64,000 nucleotides of DNA from Mycolicibacterium goodii (lineage in GTDB: Bacteria; Actinomycetota; Actinomycetes; Mycobacteriales; Mycobacteriaceae): contig NZ_CP012150.1 in the NCBI RefSeq assembly GCF_001187505.1, positions 5,118,048 through 5,182,047 on the forward strand, in the 5' to 3' direction. Shown in pieces: positions 50,173 to 59,602 of the stretch; within the stretch, counting starts at the first letter, position 1, and the number at the start of each line of letters is the position of its first letter. The notes under the pieces were generated by a model. It was given only the letters and a program-made list of their open reading frames with translations. It was not told the DNA's origin and did not search any database. Made by a program: the position numbers and the translations under genes.

Positions 50173-51605
50173 TAACCCACGGCCCCTTCCATCTGCAGCT
50201 CGATGAGCCGGTTGAGTTCGAGCGCGTATTCCATGGGCAGCTCTTTGGCGATGGGCTCGACGAAGCCGCGCACCACCATCGCCATCGCCTCGTCCTCGGT
50301 GAGGCCGCGGCTCATCAGATAGAACAGCTGATCCTCGCTGACCTTCGACACCGTGGCCTCGTGACCCATCGTCACGTCGTCCTCGCGGATGTCGACGTAC
50401 GGGTAGGTGTCGCTGCGGCTGATCGTGTCCACCAGCAGCGCATCGCATTTCACGCTCGAGCGCGATCCGTGCGCCCCCTTGTTGACCTGGACCAGGCCGC
50501 GGTAGGAGGCACGGCCACCGCCGCGGGCCACCGACTTGCTGACGATGTTGCTCGACGTGTTGGGCGCGAGGTGCAGCATCTTGGCGCCGGTGTCCTGGTG
50601 CTGGCCCTCCCCGGCGAACGCCACCGAGAGCACCTCGCCCTTGGCGTGCTCACCGGTCATCCACACGGCCGGGTACTTCATGGTGACCTTCGAGCCGATG
50701 TTGCCGTCGATCCACTCCATGGTGGCGCCTGCTTCGGCCCGCGCTCGTTTTGTGACCAGGTTGTAGACGTTGTTCGACCAGTTCTGGATGGTCGTGTAGC
50801 GGCACCGGCCGCCGGCCTTGACGATGATCTCCACCACGGCCGAGTGCAGCGAGTCGCTCTTGTAGATCGGCGCGGTACAACCCTCGACGTAGTGCACGTA
50901 GGCGCCCTCGTCGACGATGATCAGCGTGCGCTCGAACTGGCCCATGTTCTCCGTGTTGATCCGGAAGTAGGCCTGCAGCGGGATGTCGACTTGCACACCC
51001 GGCGGGACGTAGATGAACGAGCCACCCGACCACACCGCGGTGTTCAGCGCCGAGAACTTGTTGTCACCGGCCGGGATGACGGTGCCGAAGTACTGCTTGA
51101 AGATCTCCGGGTGCTCGCGCAGGCCCGAGTCGGTGTCCAGGAAGATCACGCCCTGGCTCTCCAGGTCCTCGCGGATCTGGTGGTACACCACCTCGGACTC
51201 GTACTGTGCGGCCACACCCGCCACGAGGCGCTGCTTCTCGGCCTCGGGGATGCCCAGCTTGTCGTAGGTGTTGCGGATGTCCTCGGGCAGTTCCTCCCAC
51301 GAGGTGGCCTGCTTCTCCGTGGAGCGCACGAAGTATTTGATGTTGTCGAAGTCGATGCCCTCGAGGTTCGAGCCCCAGCCCGGCATCGGCTTCTTGTCGA
51401 AGGTGCGCAACGCCTTCAGGCGGATGTCGAGCATCCACTCCGGCTCGTTCTTCTTGGCCGAGATGTCGCGCACGACCGCCTCGTTGAGACCGCGCTGCGC
51501 GCTGGCGCCCGCGACGTCGGAGTCCGCCCAGCCGTAGCCGTACTTCCCCAGGGACGCGATGGTCTCTTCCTGGGTCAGTGGTGCTGTCTCGGGGGTGGTC
51601 GTCAT
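50172..51605 (-). CDS. sufB: SufB scaffold protein of the SufBCD complex, intein-free
   Basis: A 477-residue scaffold on which [4Fe-4S] clusters are built. The family blocks [63 protein letters not shown] and [20 protein letters not shown] are continuous. The M. tuberculosis gene carries an intein; none is present here. The ATG at 51605 overlaps the sufR stop by four bases. Confidence 0.96.
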   Translation of the reverse strand: MTTTPETAPLTQEETIASLGKYGYGWADSDVAGASAQRGLNEAVVRDISAKKNEPEWMLDIRLKALRTFDKKPMPGWGSNLEGIDFDNIKYFVRSTEKQATSWEELPEDIRNTYDKLGIPEAEKQRLVAGVAAQYESEVVYHQIREDLESQGVIFLDTDSGLREHPEIFKQYFGTVIPAGDNKFSALNTAVWSGGSFIYVPPGVQVDIPLQAYFRINTENMGQFERTLIIVDEGAYVHYVEGCTAPIYKSDSLHSAVVEIIVKAGGRCRYTTIQNWSNNVYNLVTKRARAEAGATMEWIDGNIGSKVTMKYPAVWMTGEHAKGEVLSVAFAGEGQHQDTGAKMLHLAPNTSSNIVSKSVARGGGRASYRGLVQVNKGAHGSRSSVKCDALLVDTISRSDTYPYVDIREDDVTMGHEATVSKVSEDQLFYLMSRGLTEDEAMAMVVRGFVEPIAKELPMEYALELNRLIELQMEGAVG

Positions 51606-52468
51606 GTCGACGCTCCTTGATCGATCGGGGTGGTCGTCCGGGCGCGGGCTGTGCTCCGGACGTCGTTCTGGTCGCCTGTGTTCTGTGTGTGCTGCTTGTT
51701 GTCCAGCGGATCCAGGTCCAGCGGTACGTGGGTGGTGCACGCGCAGTCGCCGTTGACGATCGTCGCCAGGCGCTGCACGTGGGTGCCGAGGATCTCGGCG
51801 AACGCCTCCCGCTCCGTCTCGCACAATTCCGGGAACTCCTCGGCCACATGCGACACCGGGCAGTGATGCTGGCAGATCTGCACGCCCCGGATCGGCCCGC
51901 TGACCGGCGCCGTGGTGGTCGCGTAACCCGCCCTGGTCATCACGTCGGCCACCCGCTCGGCAGTCTGTGCAACGTCACCCGACCCCGCGGTTACTCCCGC
52001 CAGGATGGTGTCGATGCGGCGGCGGGCGAACGTGCGCACCGCCTCCTTGCCGCCGATCTCCCGCAGTTGCCGGATCGCGGCGACGGCCAGGTCGTCGTAA
52101 CTGTGGCCGAGCTTGGCCCGGCCCGCGGCGGTCAGCCGGTAACGCTTGGCCGGGCGGCCCCGCCCGGTGTGCTGCCAGGCCGCCGCGGCGCTGGCCTGCG
52201 CGTCGCCCGCCTCGATCAAGGCGTCGAGGTGGCGGCGCACGCCTGCAGCGGAGATGCCGAGCCGCTCACCGATCTGGCCCGCGGTGATCGGGCCTTCCAG
52301 CAGAAGCTTGATGATGGCCCGTCGGGTGTGGCCGTCCGCGGTGGACACCGCACCGGCGACCACGTCACCGTGGACCACATCGCGGGGAATCGCATCGCCG
52401 AGACCCACGCCGGCAGGGTCCGACGGACCGGCGGCAACCGGGGTCGTCCCACTTCGGCGTAATTTCAC
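51602..52468 (-). CDS. sufR: SufR Fe-S-sensing repressor of the suf operon
   Basis: A 288-residue winged-helix regulator. The HTH is [47 protein letters not shown] (about 42-88). The C-terminal half holds cluster-ligand cysteines in [19 protein letters not shown] and NGDCACTTH. Known SufR proteins repress suf transcription when holding an Fe-S cluster. The GTG at 52468 lies inside a dyad (operator); CACAAT just upstream suggests a leaderless transcript. Confidence 0.9.
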   Translation of the reverse strand: MKLRRSGTTPVAAGPSDPAGVGLGDAIPRDVVHGDVVAGAVSTADGHTRRAIIKLLLEGPITAGQIGERLGISAAGVRRHLDALIEAGDAQASAAAAWQHTGRGRPAKRYRLTAAGRAKLGHSYDDLAVAAIRQLREIGGKEAVRTFARRRIDTILAGVTAGSGDVAQTAERVADVMTRAGYATTTAPVSGPIRGVQICQHHCPVSHVAEEFPELCETEREAFAEILGTHVQRLATIVNGDCACTTHVPLDLDPLDNKQHTQNTGDQNDVRSTARARTTTPIDQGAST

Positions 52469-52481
52469 AACACCATTGTGA
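52465..52481. promoter_or_regulatory. Candidate SufR operator across the sufR start
   Basis: TCACAA-CACCA-TTGTGA is a perfect 6-5-6 inverted repeat covering the GTG at 52468 and the CACAAT -10-like hexamer (52480-52475, minus strand). A repressor bound here would block both polymerase and a leaderless start. This matches the autoregulation known for SufR. Confidence 0.75.
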
Positions 52482-52578
52482 CGGAATTCCCGCAACGGTT
52501 CCAGCAAGGGCACCCTTACGTGATCTGGGCCACCGTCACCCGGCAGGAGTCGTATCCGGCGCCGGTTACGCTGCTGTG

Positions 52579-54255
52579 ATGGCCAGCCGCCTGTCGTCCT
52601 TCAGCTCGTCGATCGCCCGGTGGCACGGCGACGAACACGCGGTCGCCTCACCCCTCGACGATGCCGAAATCCTCGCGATGCGCCGCACCCGGCTGTTCGG
52701 CGCGAGCGGGACGGTGCTGATGGCGATCGGTGCACTCGGCGCGGGCGCCCGCCCGGTGGTGCAGGATCCGACCTTCGGGGTGCGCCTGCTGAACCTGCCC
52801 TCGCGGATCCAGACGGTCTCGCTGACGATGACGACGACCGGCGCGGTGATGATGGCCCTGGCCTGGCTCATGCTCGGCCGGTTCACCCTGGGCCGCCGGC
52901 GCATGTCCCGCAGCCAACTCGACCACACGCTGCTGCTGTGGACCGTGCCGCTGCTGATCGCGCCGCCGATGTACAGCCGCGACGTGTATTCCTATCTGGC
53001 GCAGAGCGAGATCGCGATGCTCGGACTCGACCCGTACCGGGTGGGGCCCGCAACGGGCCTCGGCCTCGACCACGTGTTCACGCTGTCGGTGCCCAATCTG
53101 TGGCGCGAGACGCCCGCACCCTACGGTCCGCTGTTTCTGTGGATCGGCCAGGGAATCTCGGCGCTGACCGGCGAGAACATCGTCGAGGCCGTCATGTGCC
53201 ACCGGCTCGTCGTCCTGATCGGCGTCGGGCTGATCGTGTGGGCGACCCCGCGACTGGCCCGCCGGTGCGGCGTCGCCGAGGTCAGCGCGCTGTGGCTCGG
53301 CCCCTGCAACCCGCTGCTGTTCATGCACCTCGTGGCGGGTATCCACAACGAGGCGCTGATGCTGGGTTTGATGCTGGCGGGAACCGAGTGCGCGCTGCGC
53401 GGCATCGACACGGCCCATCCCCTGCTGCCGCGCCCGCTGGCCTGGCCCGGCTCGCTCGCACAGTGGCAGCGCTGGCAGCCGATGGCGATGCTCGTGCTCG
53501 GTGCCGTGCTGATCACGATGTCCTCGCAGGTCAAACTGCCGTCGCTGCTGGCGCTCGGCTTCGTCGCGATGGCCCTGGCCTGGCGCTGGGGCGGCACGGT
53601 CAAGGCGTTCCTGCTGTCCTGCACGTCGCTGGGCACCATCGCGCTCGCGGTGATGGTCGCGATCGGCTGGGCCAGCGGCCTGGGTTTCGGCTGGCTGTTC
53701 ACCCTCGGCACGGCCAACGTGGTGCGCAGTTGGATGTCACCGCCGACGCTCATCGCACTGGGCACCGGTCAGGTCGGGATCCTGCTCGGGCTGGGCGATC
53801 ACACCACCGCGGTACTCGGCCTGACCCGTGGCATCGGTGTGTTCATGATCTCGATCCTGGTCAGCTGGCTGCTGTTGGCGGTGCTGCGCGGACGCCTGCA
53901 CCCGGTCGGCGGCCTCGGCGTCGCGCTCGGCGGGACCGTGCTGTTGTTCCCGGTGGTGCAGCCCTGGTACCTGCTGTGGGCGATCATCCCGCTGGCCGCC
54001 TGGGCGACCCGGCCCGGTTTCCGCGGCGCCACCATCGCGATCACGCTGATCGTCGGGATCTTCGGGCCGACGGCCAACGGTGACCGGTTCACGTTGTTCC
54101 AGATCGTGATGGCGACGCTCGCCAGCGCGGTGACCGTGCTGCTGCTCATCGCACTGACCTACCGGCGGCTGCCGTGGCGGCCGCTACCCGAGCCGCCCCC
54201 GCGACCACCAGCGCAACCGGCCCAGGCCGGCGACGCCTACGCTGAATCCCCGTGA
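52579..54255 (+). CDS. mptB: Alpha-(1->6)-mannopyranosyltransferase MptB
   Basis: A 558-residue GT-C type polytopic mannosyltransferase building the alpha-1,6-mannan core of lipomannan and lipoarabinomannan from polyprenyl-phosphomannose. About 12-14 hydrophobic helices are visible. The extracytoplasmic loop PPMYSRDVYSYLAQSEIAMLGLDPY carries the conserved catalytic aspartate typical of GT-C enzymes. TACGCT (52567-52572) ends six bases before the ATG at 52579, suggesting a leaderless transcript. The gene overlaps the downstream ABC gene by four bases. Confidence 0.9.
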   Translation: MASRLSSFSSSIARWHGDEHAVASPLDDAEILAMRRTRLFGASGTVLMAIGALGAGARPVVQDPTFGVRLLNLPSRIQTVSLTMTTTGAVMMALAWLMLGRFTLGRRRMSRSQLDHTLLLWTVPLLIAPPMYSRDVYSYLAQSEIAMLGLDPYRVGPATGLGLDHVFTLSVPNLWRETPAPYGPLFLWIGQGISALTGENIVEAVMCHRLVVLIGVGLIVWATPRLARRCGVAEVSALWLGPCNPLLFMHLVAGIHNEALMLGLMLAGTECALRGIDTAHPLLPRPLAWPGSLAQWQRWQPMAMLVLGAVLITMSSQVKLPSLLALGFVAMALAWRWGGTVKAFLLSCTSLGTIALAVMVAIGWASGLGFGWLFTLGTANVVRSWMSPPTLIALGTGQVGILLGLGDHTTAVLGLTRGIGVFMISILVSWLLLAVLRGRLHPVGGLGVALGGTVLLFPVVQPWYLLWAIIPLAAWATRPGFRGATIAITLIVGIFGPTANGDRFTLFQIVMATLASAVTVLLLIALTYRRLPWRPLPEPPPRPPAQPAQAGDAYAESP

Positions 54256-55220
54256 CACCGCGTTCCGGGCGCTCCGACGCCGCCGCCTCACCACCTTCGT
54301 CGGACGTTCCTGTACTGCTGCGCGGGGTCACCAAGCGGTACGGGTCGACCACCGCGGTGTCCGAACTGGACCTCGAGGTCCGGCGCGCCGAGGTGCTTGC
54401 CCTGCTCGGTCCCAACGGCGCGGGCAAAACCACGACCGTCGAGATGTGCGAGGGCTTCGTGCGCGCCGACGCGGGCACCATCCGGATCCTCGGGCTCGAC
54501 CCGATCGCCGACAACGCCCGGCTGCGCGAACGCATCGGCGTCATGCTGCAGGGCGGCGGCGGATATCCGGCCGCCCGGGCCGGGGAGATGCTCGACCTGG
54601 TCGCGTCGTACGCCGCCGACCCGCTGGATCCGGCGTGGCTCATGGACACGCTCGGGCTCACCGATTCGGCGCGCACCACCTACCGTCGGCTCTCCGGCGG
54701 CCAGCAGCAGCGACTGGCGCTGGCGTGCGCCGTGGTGGGCCGCCCCGAACTGGTGTTCCTCGACGAGCCGACCGCCGGGATGGACGCGCACGCCCGGATC
54801 GTGGTGTGGGAGTTGATCGATGCGCTGCGCCGCGACGGCGTCACCGTGGTGCTCACCACGCATCAGCTCACCGAGGCCGAGGAGCTCGCCGACCGCATCG
54901 TGATCATCGACCACGGGGTCGCGGTGGCCACCGGTACACCGGCCGAGCTCATGCGCAGCGGCGCCGAGAACCAGTTGCGGTTCAGCGCACCCCGCAAGCT
55001 CGACCTGGCCCTGCTGGTCGCCGCGCTGCCCGAGGGCTACAAGGCGGTCGAGGCCGCGCCGGGCGAATACCTGGTCGAGGGCCACATCGATCCGCAGGTG
55101 CTGGCGACGGTGACCGCGTGGTGCGCCCGCGTCAACGTGCTCGCCACCGACATGCGCGTCGAACAGCGCAGCCTCGAAGACGTGTTCCTCGACCTGACCG
55201 GACGGGAGTTGCGATCGTGA
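54252..55220 (+). CDS. ABC transporter ATP-binding protein
   Basis: A 322-residue nucleotide-binding subunit of DrrA/CcmA type. Walker A is GPNGAGKTT (52-60), the signature LSGGQQQRLALACAV and Walker B LVFLDEPTAGMD. An extra C-terminal domain of about 90 residues follows. It pairs with the permease downstream as an exporter, probably of a lipid, drug or envelope component. The GTG at 54252 overlaps the mptB stop. Confidence 0.9.
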   Translation: MTPRSGRSDAAASPPSSDVPVLLRGVTKRYGSTTAVSELDLEVRRAEVLALLGPNGAGKTTTVEMCEGFVRADAGTIRILGLDPIADNARLRERIGVMLQGGGGYPAARAGEMLDLVASYAADPLDPAWLMDTLGLTDSARTTYRRLSGGQQQRLALACAVVGRPELVFLDEPTAGMDAHARIVVWELIDALRRDGVTVVLTTHQLTEAEELADRIVIIDHGVAVATGTPAELMRSGAENQLRFSAPRKLDLALLVAALPEGYKAVEAAPGEYLVEGHIDPQVLATVTAWCARVNVLATDMRVEQRSLEDVFLDLTGRELRS

Positions 55221-56002
55221 CGAGCCCATCGGCCAACCGGTTCGCAACCGGAACCTTCTCCCCCGATCCGCGGCCCGCCACGGTGCCGAAGATGCTCACC
55301 GCGCAGTTCGGCCTCGAGCTGCGGCTGCTGCTGCGCAACGGCGAGCAACTGCTGCTGACGATGTTCATCCCGATCACGCTGCTGATCGGTCTCACGCTGC
55401 TGCCGCTGGGATCGTTCGGCGACGACCGGGCGGGCGCGTTCACGCCGGCCATCATGGCGCTGGCGGTGATCTCCACCGCGTTCACCGGCCAGGCCATCGC
55501 GGTCGCCTTCGACCGGCGCTACGGCGCGCTGAAACGCCTTGGCGCCACGGCACTTCCGGTGTGGGGCATCATCGCGGGCAAGTCGCTGGCCGTGGTGGCG
55601 GTGGTGTTCCTGCAGGCGATTCTGCTCGGCGCGATCGGCGTCGCGCTGGGTTGGCGTCCCCCGCCTGCGGGTCTGGCGCTGGGCGCGGTGATCATCGCGC
55701 TCGGCACCGCCGGCTTCGCCGCGATGGGCCTGCTGCTGGGCGGCACGCTGCGCTCGGAGATCGTGCTCGCGCTGGCCAACCTGCTGTGGTTCGTGTTCGC
55801 CGGTTTCGGCGCGCTGACCCTGGAGACCGAGGCGGTGCCCTCGGCGCTGGCCTGGGTGGCACGCCTGACCCCGTCGGGCGCGCTGACCGAGGCGCTCAGT
55901 CAGGCGATGACACTCTCGGTGGACTGGTTCGGGCTGGCGGTGCTGGCGGTGTGGGGCGCGGTGTCCGCGGTGTGCGCGTTGCGCTGGTTCCGGTTCACCT
56001 GA
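55217..56002 (+). CDS. ABC transporter permease (ABC-2 type)
   Basis: A 261-residue membrane protein with six hydrophobic helices and the ABC-2 signature region GKSLAVVAVVFLQAILLGAIGVALGW. It is the membrane partner of the ATPase upstream; the GTG at 55217 overlaps that gene's stop (GTGA), so they are coupled. Similar genes adjoin ctaA in M. tuberculosis (Rv1457c). Substrate unknown. Confidence 0.88.
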   Translation: MTSPSANRFATGTFSPDPRPATVPKMLTAQFGLELRLLLRNGEQLLLTMFIPITLLIGLTLLPLGSFGDDRAGAFTPAIMALAVISTAFTGQAIAVAFDRRYGALKRLGATALPVWGIIAGKSLAVVAVVFLQAILLGAIGVALGWRPPPAGLALGAVIIALGTAGFAAMGLLLGGTLRSEIVLALANLLWFVFAGFGALTLETEAVPSALAWVARLTPSGALTEALSQAMTLSVDWFGLAVLAVWGAVSAVCALRWFRFT

Positions 56003-56046
56003 GCCCCTACTACAAGGTGTAGTTAAGCGTCATCTACGATCGGCCC

Positions 56047-57009
56047 GTGTCCGTCGGACGAATTTTCCTGCGACTGGTCGACCTCCTGCCCCTGCCCAGC
56101 CTCCGGGTTCAGCGCCTCGTCGCGTTCCTGGTGATCCTCACGCAGGGCGGTATCGCGGTCACCGGCGCGATCGTCCGCGTCACCGCATCGGGCCTGGGCT
56201 GCCCGACCTGGCCGCAGTGCTTCCCGGGCAGCTTCACCCCGGTGCCGCATGCCAAAGTGGCCGTGGTGCACCAGGCCGTCGAATTCGGCAACCGGATGAT
56301 CACCTTCCTCGTGGTACTCACCGCCGCGGCCGCCGTCCTGGCGGTCACCCGGGCGCGGCGCCGCCGCGAAGTGCTGGTCTACGCGTGGCTCATGCCCGCG
56401 TCGACCGTGGTGCAGGCGGTCATCGGCGGCATCACGGTGCTGACCGGTCTGCTGTGGTGGACCGTGGCGATCCATCTGGTGGCCTCGATGACGATGGTGT
56501 GGCTCGCCGTGCTGCTCTACGTCAAGGTCGGCCAACCCGACGACGCGGTCGCCGGCCCACGCGTGCCGAAGCCGCTGCGTCAGTTGACGATCCTCAGCGC
56601 GGTCGCCCTCGCCGCGGTACTGGTCACCGGCACGCTCGTCACCGGCGCAGGCCCGCACGCCGGCGACAAGAGCATCGACGCCCCGGTTCCGCGGCTGCAG
56701 GTGGAGATCACGACGCTCGTGCACATGCACTCGTCACTGCTGATCGCCTACCTCGCCATGGTGGTCGCGCTCGGTTTCGGGCTGGCCGCCGCGCATGCGG
56801 GCCGGCCGGTCATGGTGCGGCTCGGCGTGCTCGTGGCCGTGATCTGCGCCCAGGGTCTCGTCGGGGTGGTGCAGTTCTACACCGGCGTGCCTGCGGCACT
56901 GGTGGCTGTGCACGTCGCCGGCGCCGCTGCGTGCACCGCGGCCACCGCGGCGCTGTGGACCTCGATGCGGGAGCGCATCCCGGCGTCCGTTCCCGCCGCT
57001 GTTGACTGA
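56047..57009 (+). CDS. ctaA: Heme A synthase
   Basis: A 320-residue eight-helix membrane enzyme oxidising haem O to haem A for the aa3 oxidase. Haem-ligand histidines occur in the motifs VVHQAVEFGNRM, VAIHLVASM, LVHMHSSLLIAY and VAVHVAGAAACT. The cysteine-containing loop GLGCPTWPQCFPGSFTPV is typical of Actinobacteria and Gram-positive CtaA. The GTG at 56047 starts VSVGRIFLRLVDLL. Confidence 0.93.
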   Translation: MSVGRIFLRLVDLLPLPSLRVQRLVAFLVILTQGGIAVTGAIVRVTASGLGCPTWPQCFPGSFTPVPHAKVAVVHQAVEFGNRMITFLVVLTAAAAVLAVTRARRRREVLVYAWLMPASTVVQAVIGGITVLTGLLWWTVAIHLVASMTMVWLAVLLYVKVGQPDDAVAGPRVPKPLRQLTILSAVALAAVLVTGTLVTGAGPHAGDKSIDAPVPRLQVEITTLVHMHSSLLIAYLAMVVALGFGLAAAHAGRPVMVRLGVLVAVICAQGLVGVVQFYTGVPAALVAVHVAGAAACTAATAALWTSMRERIPASVPAAVD

Positions 57010-57067
57010 TCACAAATCCGACGCCGTCTGGCACGCATGGTGTGATCGGTGTGAGTGATTCACACCG
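57008..57067. promoter_or_regulatory. TGTGA/TCACA dyads upstream of the DeoR regulator
   Basis: A perfect 8-5-8 inverted repeat has arms CGGTGTGA (57047-57054) and TCACACCG (57060-57067), ending 18 bases before the deoR-type start. GATCACA (57008-57014) and TGTGATC (57041-57047) form a second, wider dyad. The position suggests autoregulation by the DeoR-family protein. Confidence 0.65.
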
Positions 57068-57085
57068 CTGCTCTACGCTGACGAC

Positions 57086-57886
57086 ATGGGATCCGGCCTG
57101 AGCGCGCACGCCCGTCGCGCGGCGATCGCCGCGCGCATCCACACCGACCGCGAGGTCGACTTCACCTCCCTCGCCGACGAATTCGGTGTATCGGCGATGA
57201 CGATCCGCCGCGACATCGAGCGGCTCGAAGACCAGGGCATCGCCCGCCGGGTACTCGGCGGTGCCATCGCGTTCGGCGGCAAGGCCACCGAACCCTCGTT
57301 CGCGGCGCGGGCCGGCGAATCCGCCAGCGAGAAACTGCACATCGCCAAGGCTGTCGCCGATCTGCTCACCCCGGAAGAGACCGTGATCCTCGACAGCGGC
57401 AGCACCGTGCTGGCGGTCGCGCGGGCGATCCGCGGCCGCGAGCTGGGCCTGACTATCATCACGCCGAGCCTGCTGGTGGCCGTGGAGCTGGCCGACGAAC
57501 CCGACACCACGATCCTGCTGACGGGGGGCAAGGTGCGGCCCGGCGAGCTGAGCCTGATCGGCGCCGAGGCCGAGGATTTCTACCTGCGCTACAACTGCGA
57601 CACCTATGTGATGGGTATCGCCGGGGTCGACGGCAAGCGCGGCGCCTCGGAGTACCACCGTGAGGAAGGCAATGTGAAGCAGGCCGCGATGCGCTCGGCC
57701 GACCGGGTCATCGTGGCCGCCGACTCGACCAAGCTGGGGCGCGTGCAGCTGACCAATGTCGCACCGGTGTCGAGCATCTCGGTGCTGGTGACCGACGGTG
57801 CCCCGACCAATCCGACCGTCAAGGCGCTGGAGGCTGCGGGCGTGCAGGTGGTGTGTGTCAACGCCAGGTCAGCGTCGGCGCGCTGA
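57086..57886 (+). CDS. DeoR-family sugar-catabolism regulator
   Basis: A 266-residue DeoR/GlpR-type regulator. The N-terminal HTH is VDFTSLADEFGVSAMTIRRDIERLEDQGIARRVLGGA (about 23-60). The C-terminal isomerase-like effector domain contains LDSGSTVLAVARAI, LLTGGKVRPGELSLIG and ADSTKLGRV. DeoR proteins usually respond to a phosphorylated sugar, here probably the product of the nearby FGGY kinase. Its final 18 bases overlap the convergent phosphatase gene. Confidence 0.9.
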   Translation: MGSGLSAHARRAAIAARIHTDREVDFTSLADEFGVSAMTIRRDIERLEDQGIARRVLGGAIAFGGKATEPSFAARAGESASEKLHIAKAVADLLTPEETVILDSGSTVLAVARAIRGRELGLTIITPSLLVAVELADEPDTTILLTGGKVRPGELSLIGAEAEDFYLRYNCDTYVMGIAGVDGKRGASEYHREEGNVKQAAMRSADRVIVAADSTKLGRVQLTNVAPVSSISVLVTDGAPTNPTVKALEAAGVQVVCVNARSASAR

Positions 57887-58618
57887 CACCGGGTCCCCGT
57901 CGATGCGCGGCCGGGTCACGTCGGCGCCTGCCTCCTCGGCGATCAGTGCACCCGCCGCCCAGTCGTGGACCGCGAGGTCACCCTCCACGAAGGCGTCGAG
58001 GCTGCCCTGCGCCACCAGGCACAGGTCGACCGCGGCCGCCCCGAAGCGGCGCATGTCGGTGTACCCGGCGACCAGTGCGTCGAGGTCACGCAGTTGGCGA
58101 CGGCGCCGGGCCGGGTCGTAGGACAGGCCGGTACCCACCAGCCGGGCCGTGGTGTCGATCAGCTGCAGCGGCAGCGGCGCCGCCTGGGCCGTCGAATCGA
58201 CCTGTGCGCCTTTGTCTTTGGCCGCACTCCAGGTGGCACCCAGGGCCGGGGCGCACACCGCTCCGGCCAACCAGGCACCGTCGGTGACGCGCCGCACCGC
58301 CACCGAGGTCGCGAAGTACGGTATGCGCCGCGTGTAGTTGGTGGTGCCGTCGAGGGGGTCGATGACCCACTGCAGCGGGCCGGTGCCGACGTGCTCGGCG
58401 ATCTCCTCGCCGAGCAGCGAGTCCTCTGGCCTGGCGTCACGCAACACCGACCGCACGGCCTCCTCGGCCGCGTGGTCGACCGCGGTCACCACATCCCCGG
58501 CCGCGCCCTTGGTCGTGGCCGCCACCAGCTCGCCGAGACGCCGCAGGCACACGTCGGCCCCGCTTTCGGCAGCCTGCACGGCCAGCCGACGCAGCTCCTC
58601 GGTCGCGGGGCCGGTCAT
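57869..58618 (-). CDS. Inositol monophosphatase-family phosphatase
   Basis: A 249-residue Mg-dependent, lithium-sensitive-type phosphatase. Metal ligands are LLGEE (E71-E72), DPLDGTTNY (D87, D90), and VHDWAAGALIAEEAGA near the C-terminus. Likely substrates are inositol phosphate, histidinol phosphate or a sugar phosphate; its place suggests the last. Two bases separate its start from the stop of the BtpA-like gene upstream on the same strand. Confidence 0.88.
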   Translation of the reverse strand: MTGPATEELRRLAVQAAESGADVCLRRLGELVAATTKGAAGDVVTAVDHAAEEAVRSVLRDARPEDSLLGEEIAEHVGTGPLQWVIDPLDGTTNYTRRIPYFATSVAVRRVTDGAWLAGAVCAPALGATWSAAKDKGAQVDSTAQAAPLPLQLIDTTARLVGTGLSYDPARRRRQLRDLDALVAGYTDMRRFGAAAVDLCLVAQGSLDAFVEGDLAVHDWAAGALIAEEAGADVTRPRIDGDPVSARRR

Positions 58619-58619
58619 G

Positions 58620-59435
58620 TCACAGGGTCTTCCGGAATGTCTTGACCGCGTCCATCAACTCGGCCACCCGCGGGGTGACCGCGCGGTTCTCGAAGCGGCC
58701 GTCCTCCTTGAAGTAGGTGCCCACCACCGCGCCGTCGGCGATCGCGAGCTGCTCGGCCGCGTTGTCCGCCCGCACCCCGGTGTTGACGAACACCGGCACC
58801 TCGCCTGCGGCGTTCTTGACCACCTGCAGGGCCTGCCGGTCGGTCGAGGCGCCCGCGGTCAGGCCCGAGACGCAGATCGCGTCGGGCTTGGTCGCGAACA
58901 CGGTCGTCGCGGTGATCGAGGCCAGATCGCGGTCGGCGAGGTAGACCGCGGACTCGGGGACGATGTTGAACAGCAGCTTGACGTGGTCGCCGCCGATGCG
59001 GTGCCGATGCCGCGCGACCGCACCCACGTTGGTGTTCCACAGACCGAAGTCGCTGGCGTAGACACCCGTGAAGATCTCCCGGACCCACTGGGCACCGGTG
59101 GCCACCGCAAGGTCGATCGACGCCCGTCCGTCCCACAGCACGTTCACGCCGTACGGCACCGAGATCTCGGGCAGCAACTCCCCGATGATGCGGGCCATGG
59201 CGATCGCGGTGATCGGCTCGGTCTCGGTGAGGTACGGCAGGCTGAACTCGTTGGAGATCATGACGCCGTCGACGCCGCCCTCCTGCAGCGCCGCCAGCTC
59301 GCTCTTCGCCCGGTCGACCACCGCACCGATCCCCGCAGCGGAGTCGAATCCGGGATCGCCGGGCAGTGCCGACAGGTGCAGCATCGCGATCACGGGCTTC
59401 TGCACAGCAAATACGTCATCGAGCCAACTGGTCAT
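58620..59435 (-). CDS. BtpA/SgcQ-family TIM-barrel protein
   Basis: A 271-residue BtpA-like protein: KPVIAMLHLSALPGDPGF, GVDGVMISNEFSLPYLTE, VPYGVNVLWDGRASIDLAVATGAQWVREIFTGVYASDFGLWNTNVGAVARHRH, and the C-terminal barrel end VPVFVNTGVRADNAAEQLAIADGAVVGTYFKEDG. The last segment resembles phosphate-binding in flavin- and sugar-phosphate barrels. SgcQ relatives occur in sugar operons, with unclear biochemical function. GAGAGG precedes the ATG at 59435. Confidence 0.85.
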   Translation of the reverse strand: MTSWLDDVFAVQKPVIAMLHLSALPGDPGFDSAAGIGAVVDRAKSELAALQEGGVDGVMISNEFSLPYLTETEPITAIAMARIIGELLPEISVPYGVNVLWDGRASIDLAVATGAQWVREIFTGVYASDFGLWNTNVGAVARHRHRIGGDHVKLLFNIVPESAVYLADRDLASITATTVFATKPDAICVSGLTAGASTDRQALQVVKNAAGEVPVFVNTGVRADNAAEQLAIADGAVVGTYFKEDGRFENRAVTPRVAELMDAVKTFRKTL

Positions 59436-59602
59436 GGGGCGCCTCTCACTTCGGCAGACAGAACAGACGTAATGTTACTAAATCACATTATCGCGAGAGA
59501 AATTCATGACTTCACGTGATTGTCACACAGATCCTGTGAGAATCTAACAGCATCGAGGTAGGGTGATCCCACTTGTCATCCCACCACGACAGAGAGGACG
59601 GC
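59436..59602. promoter_or_regulatory. Divergent promoter between btpA-like and FGGY kinase genes
   Basis: This AT-rich region contains TCACGTGA (59512-59519) and a TCACA-N7-TGTGA dyad (59523-59539), with a further TCACA at 59483-59487. The half-sites match those in front of the DeoR gene, so this is a plausible target of that regulator. GAGAGG lies before both starts. Confidence 0.6.

Noticed and set aside
57047..57067. CRP/Cmr binding site upstream of the DeoR gene
   Set aside because: The half-sites TGTGA and TCACA are separated by five bases rather than the six expected for CRP, and the arms extend further, so a dedicated regulator is more likely.
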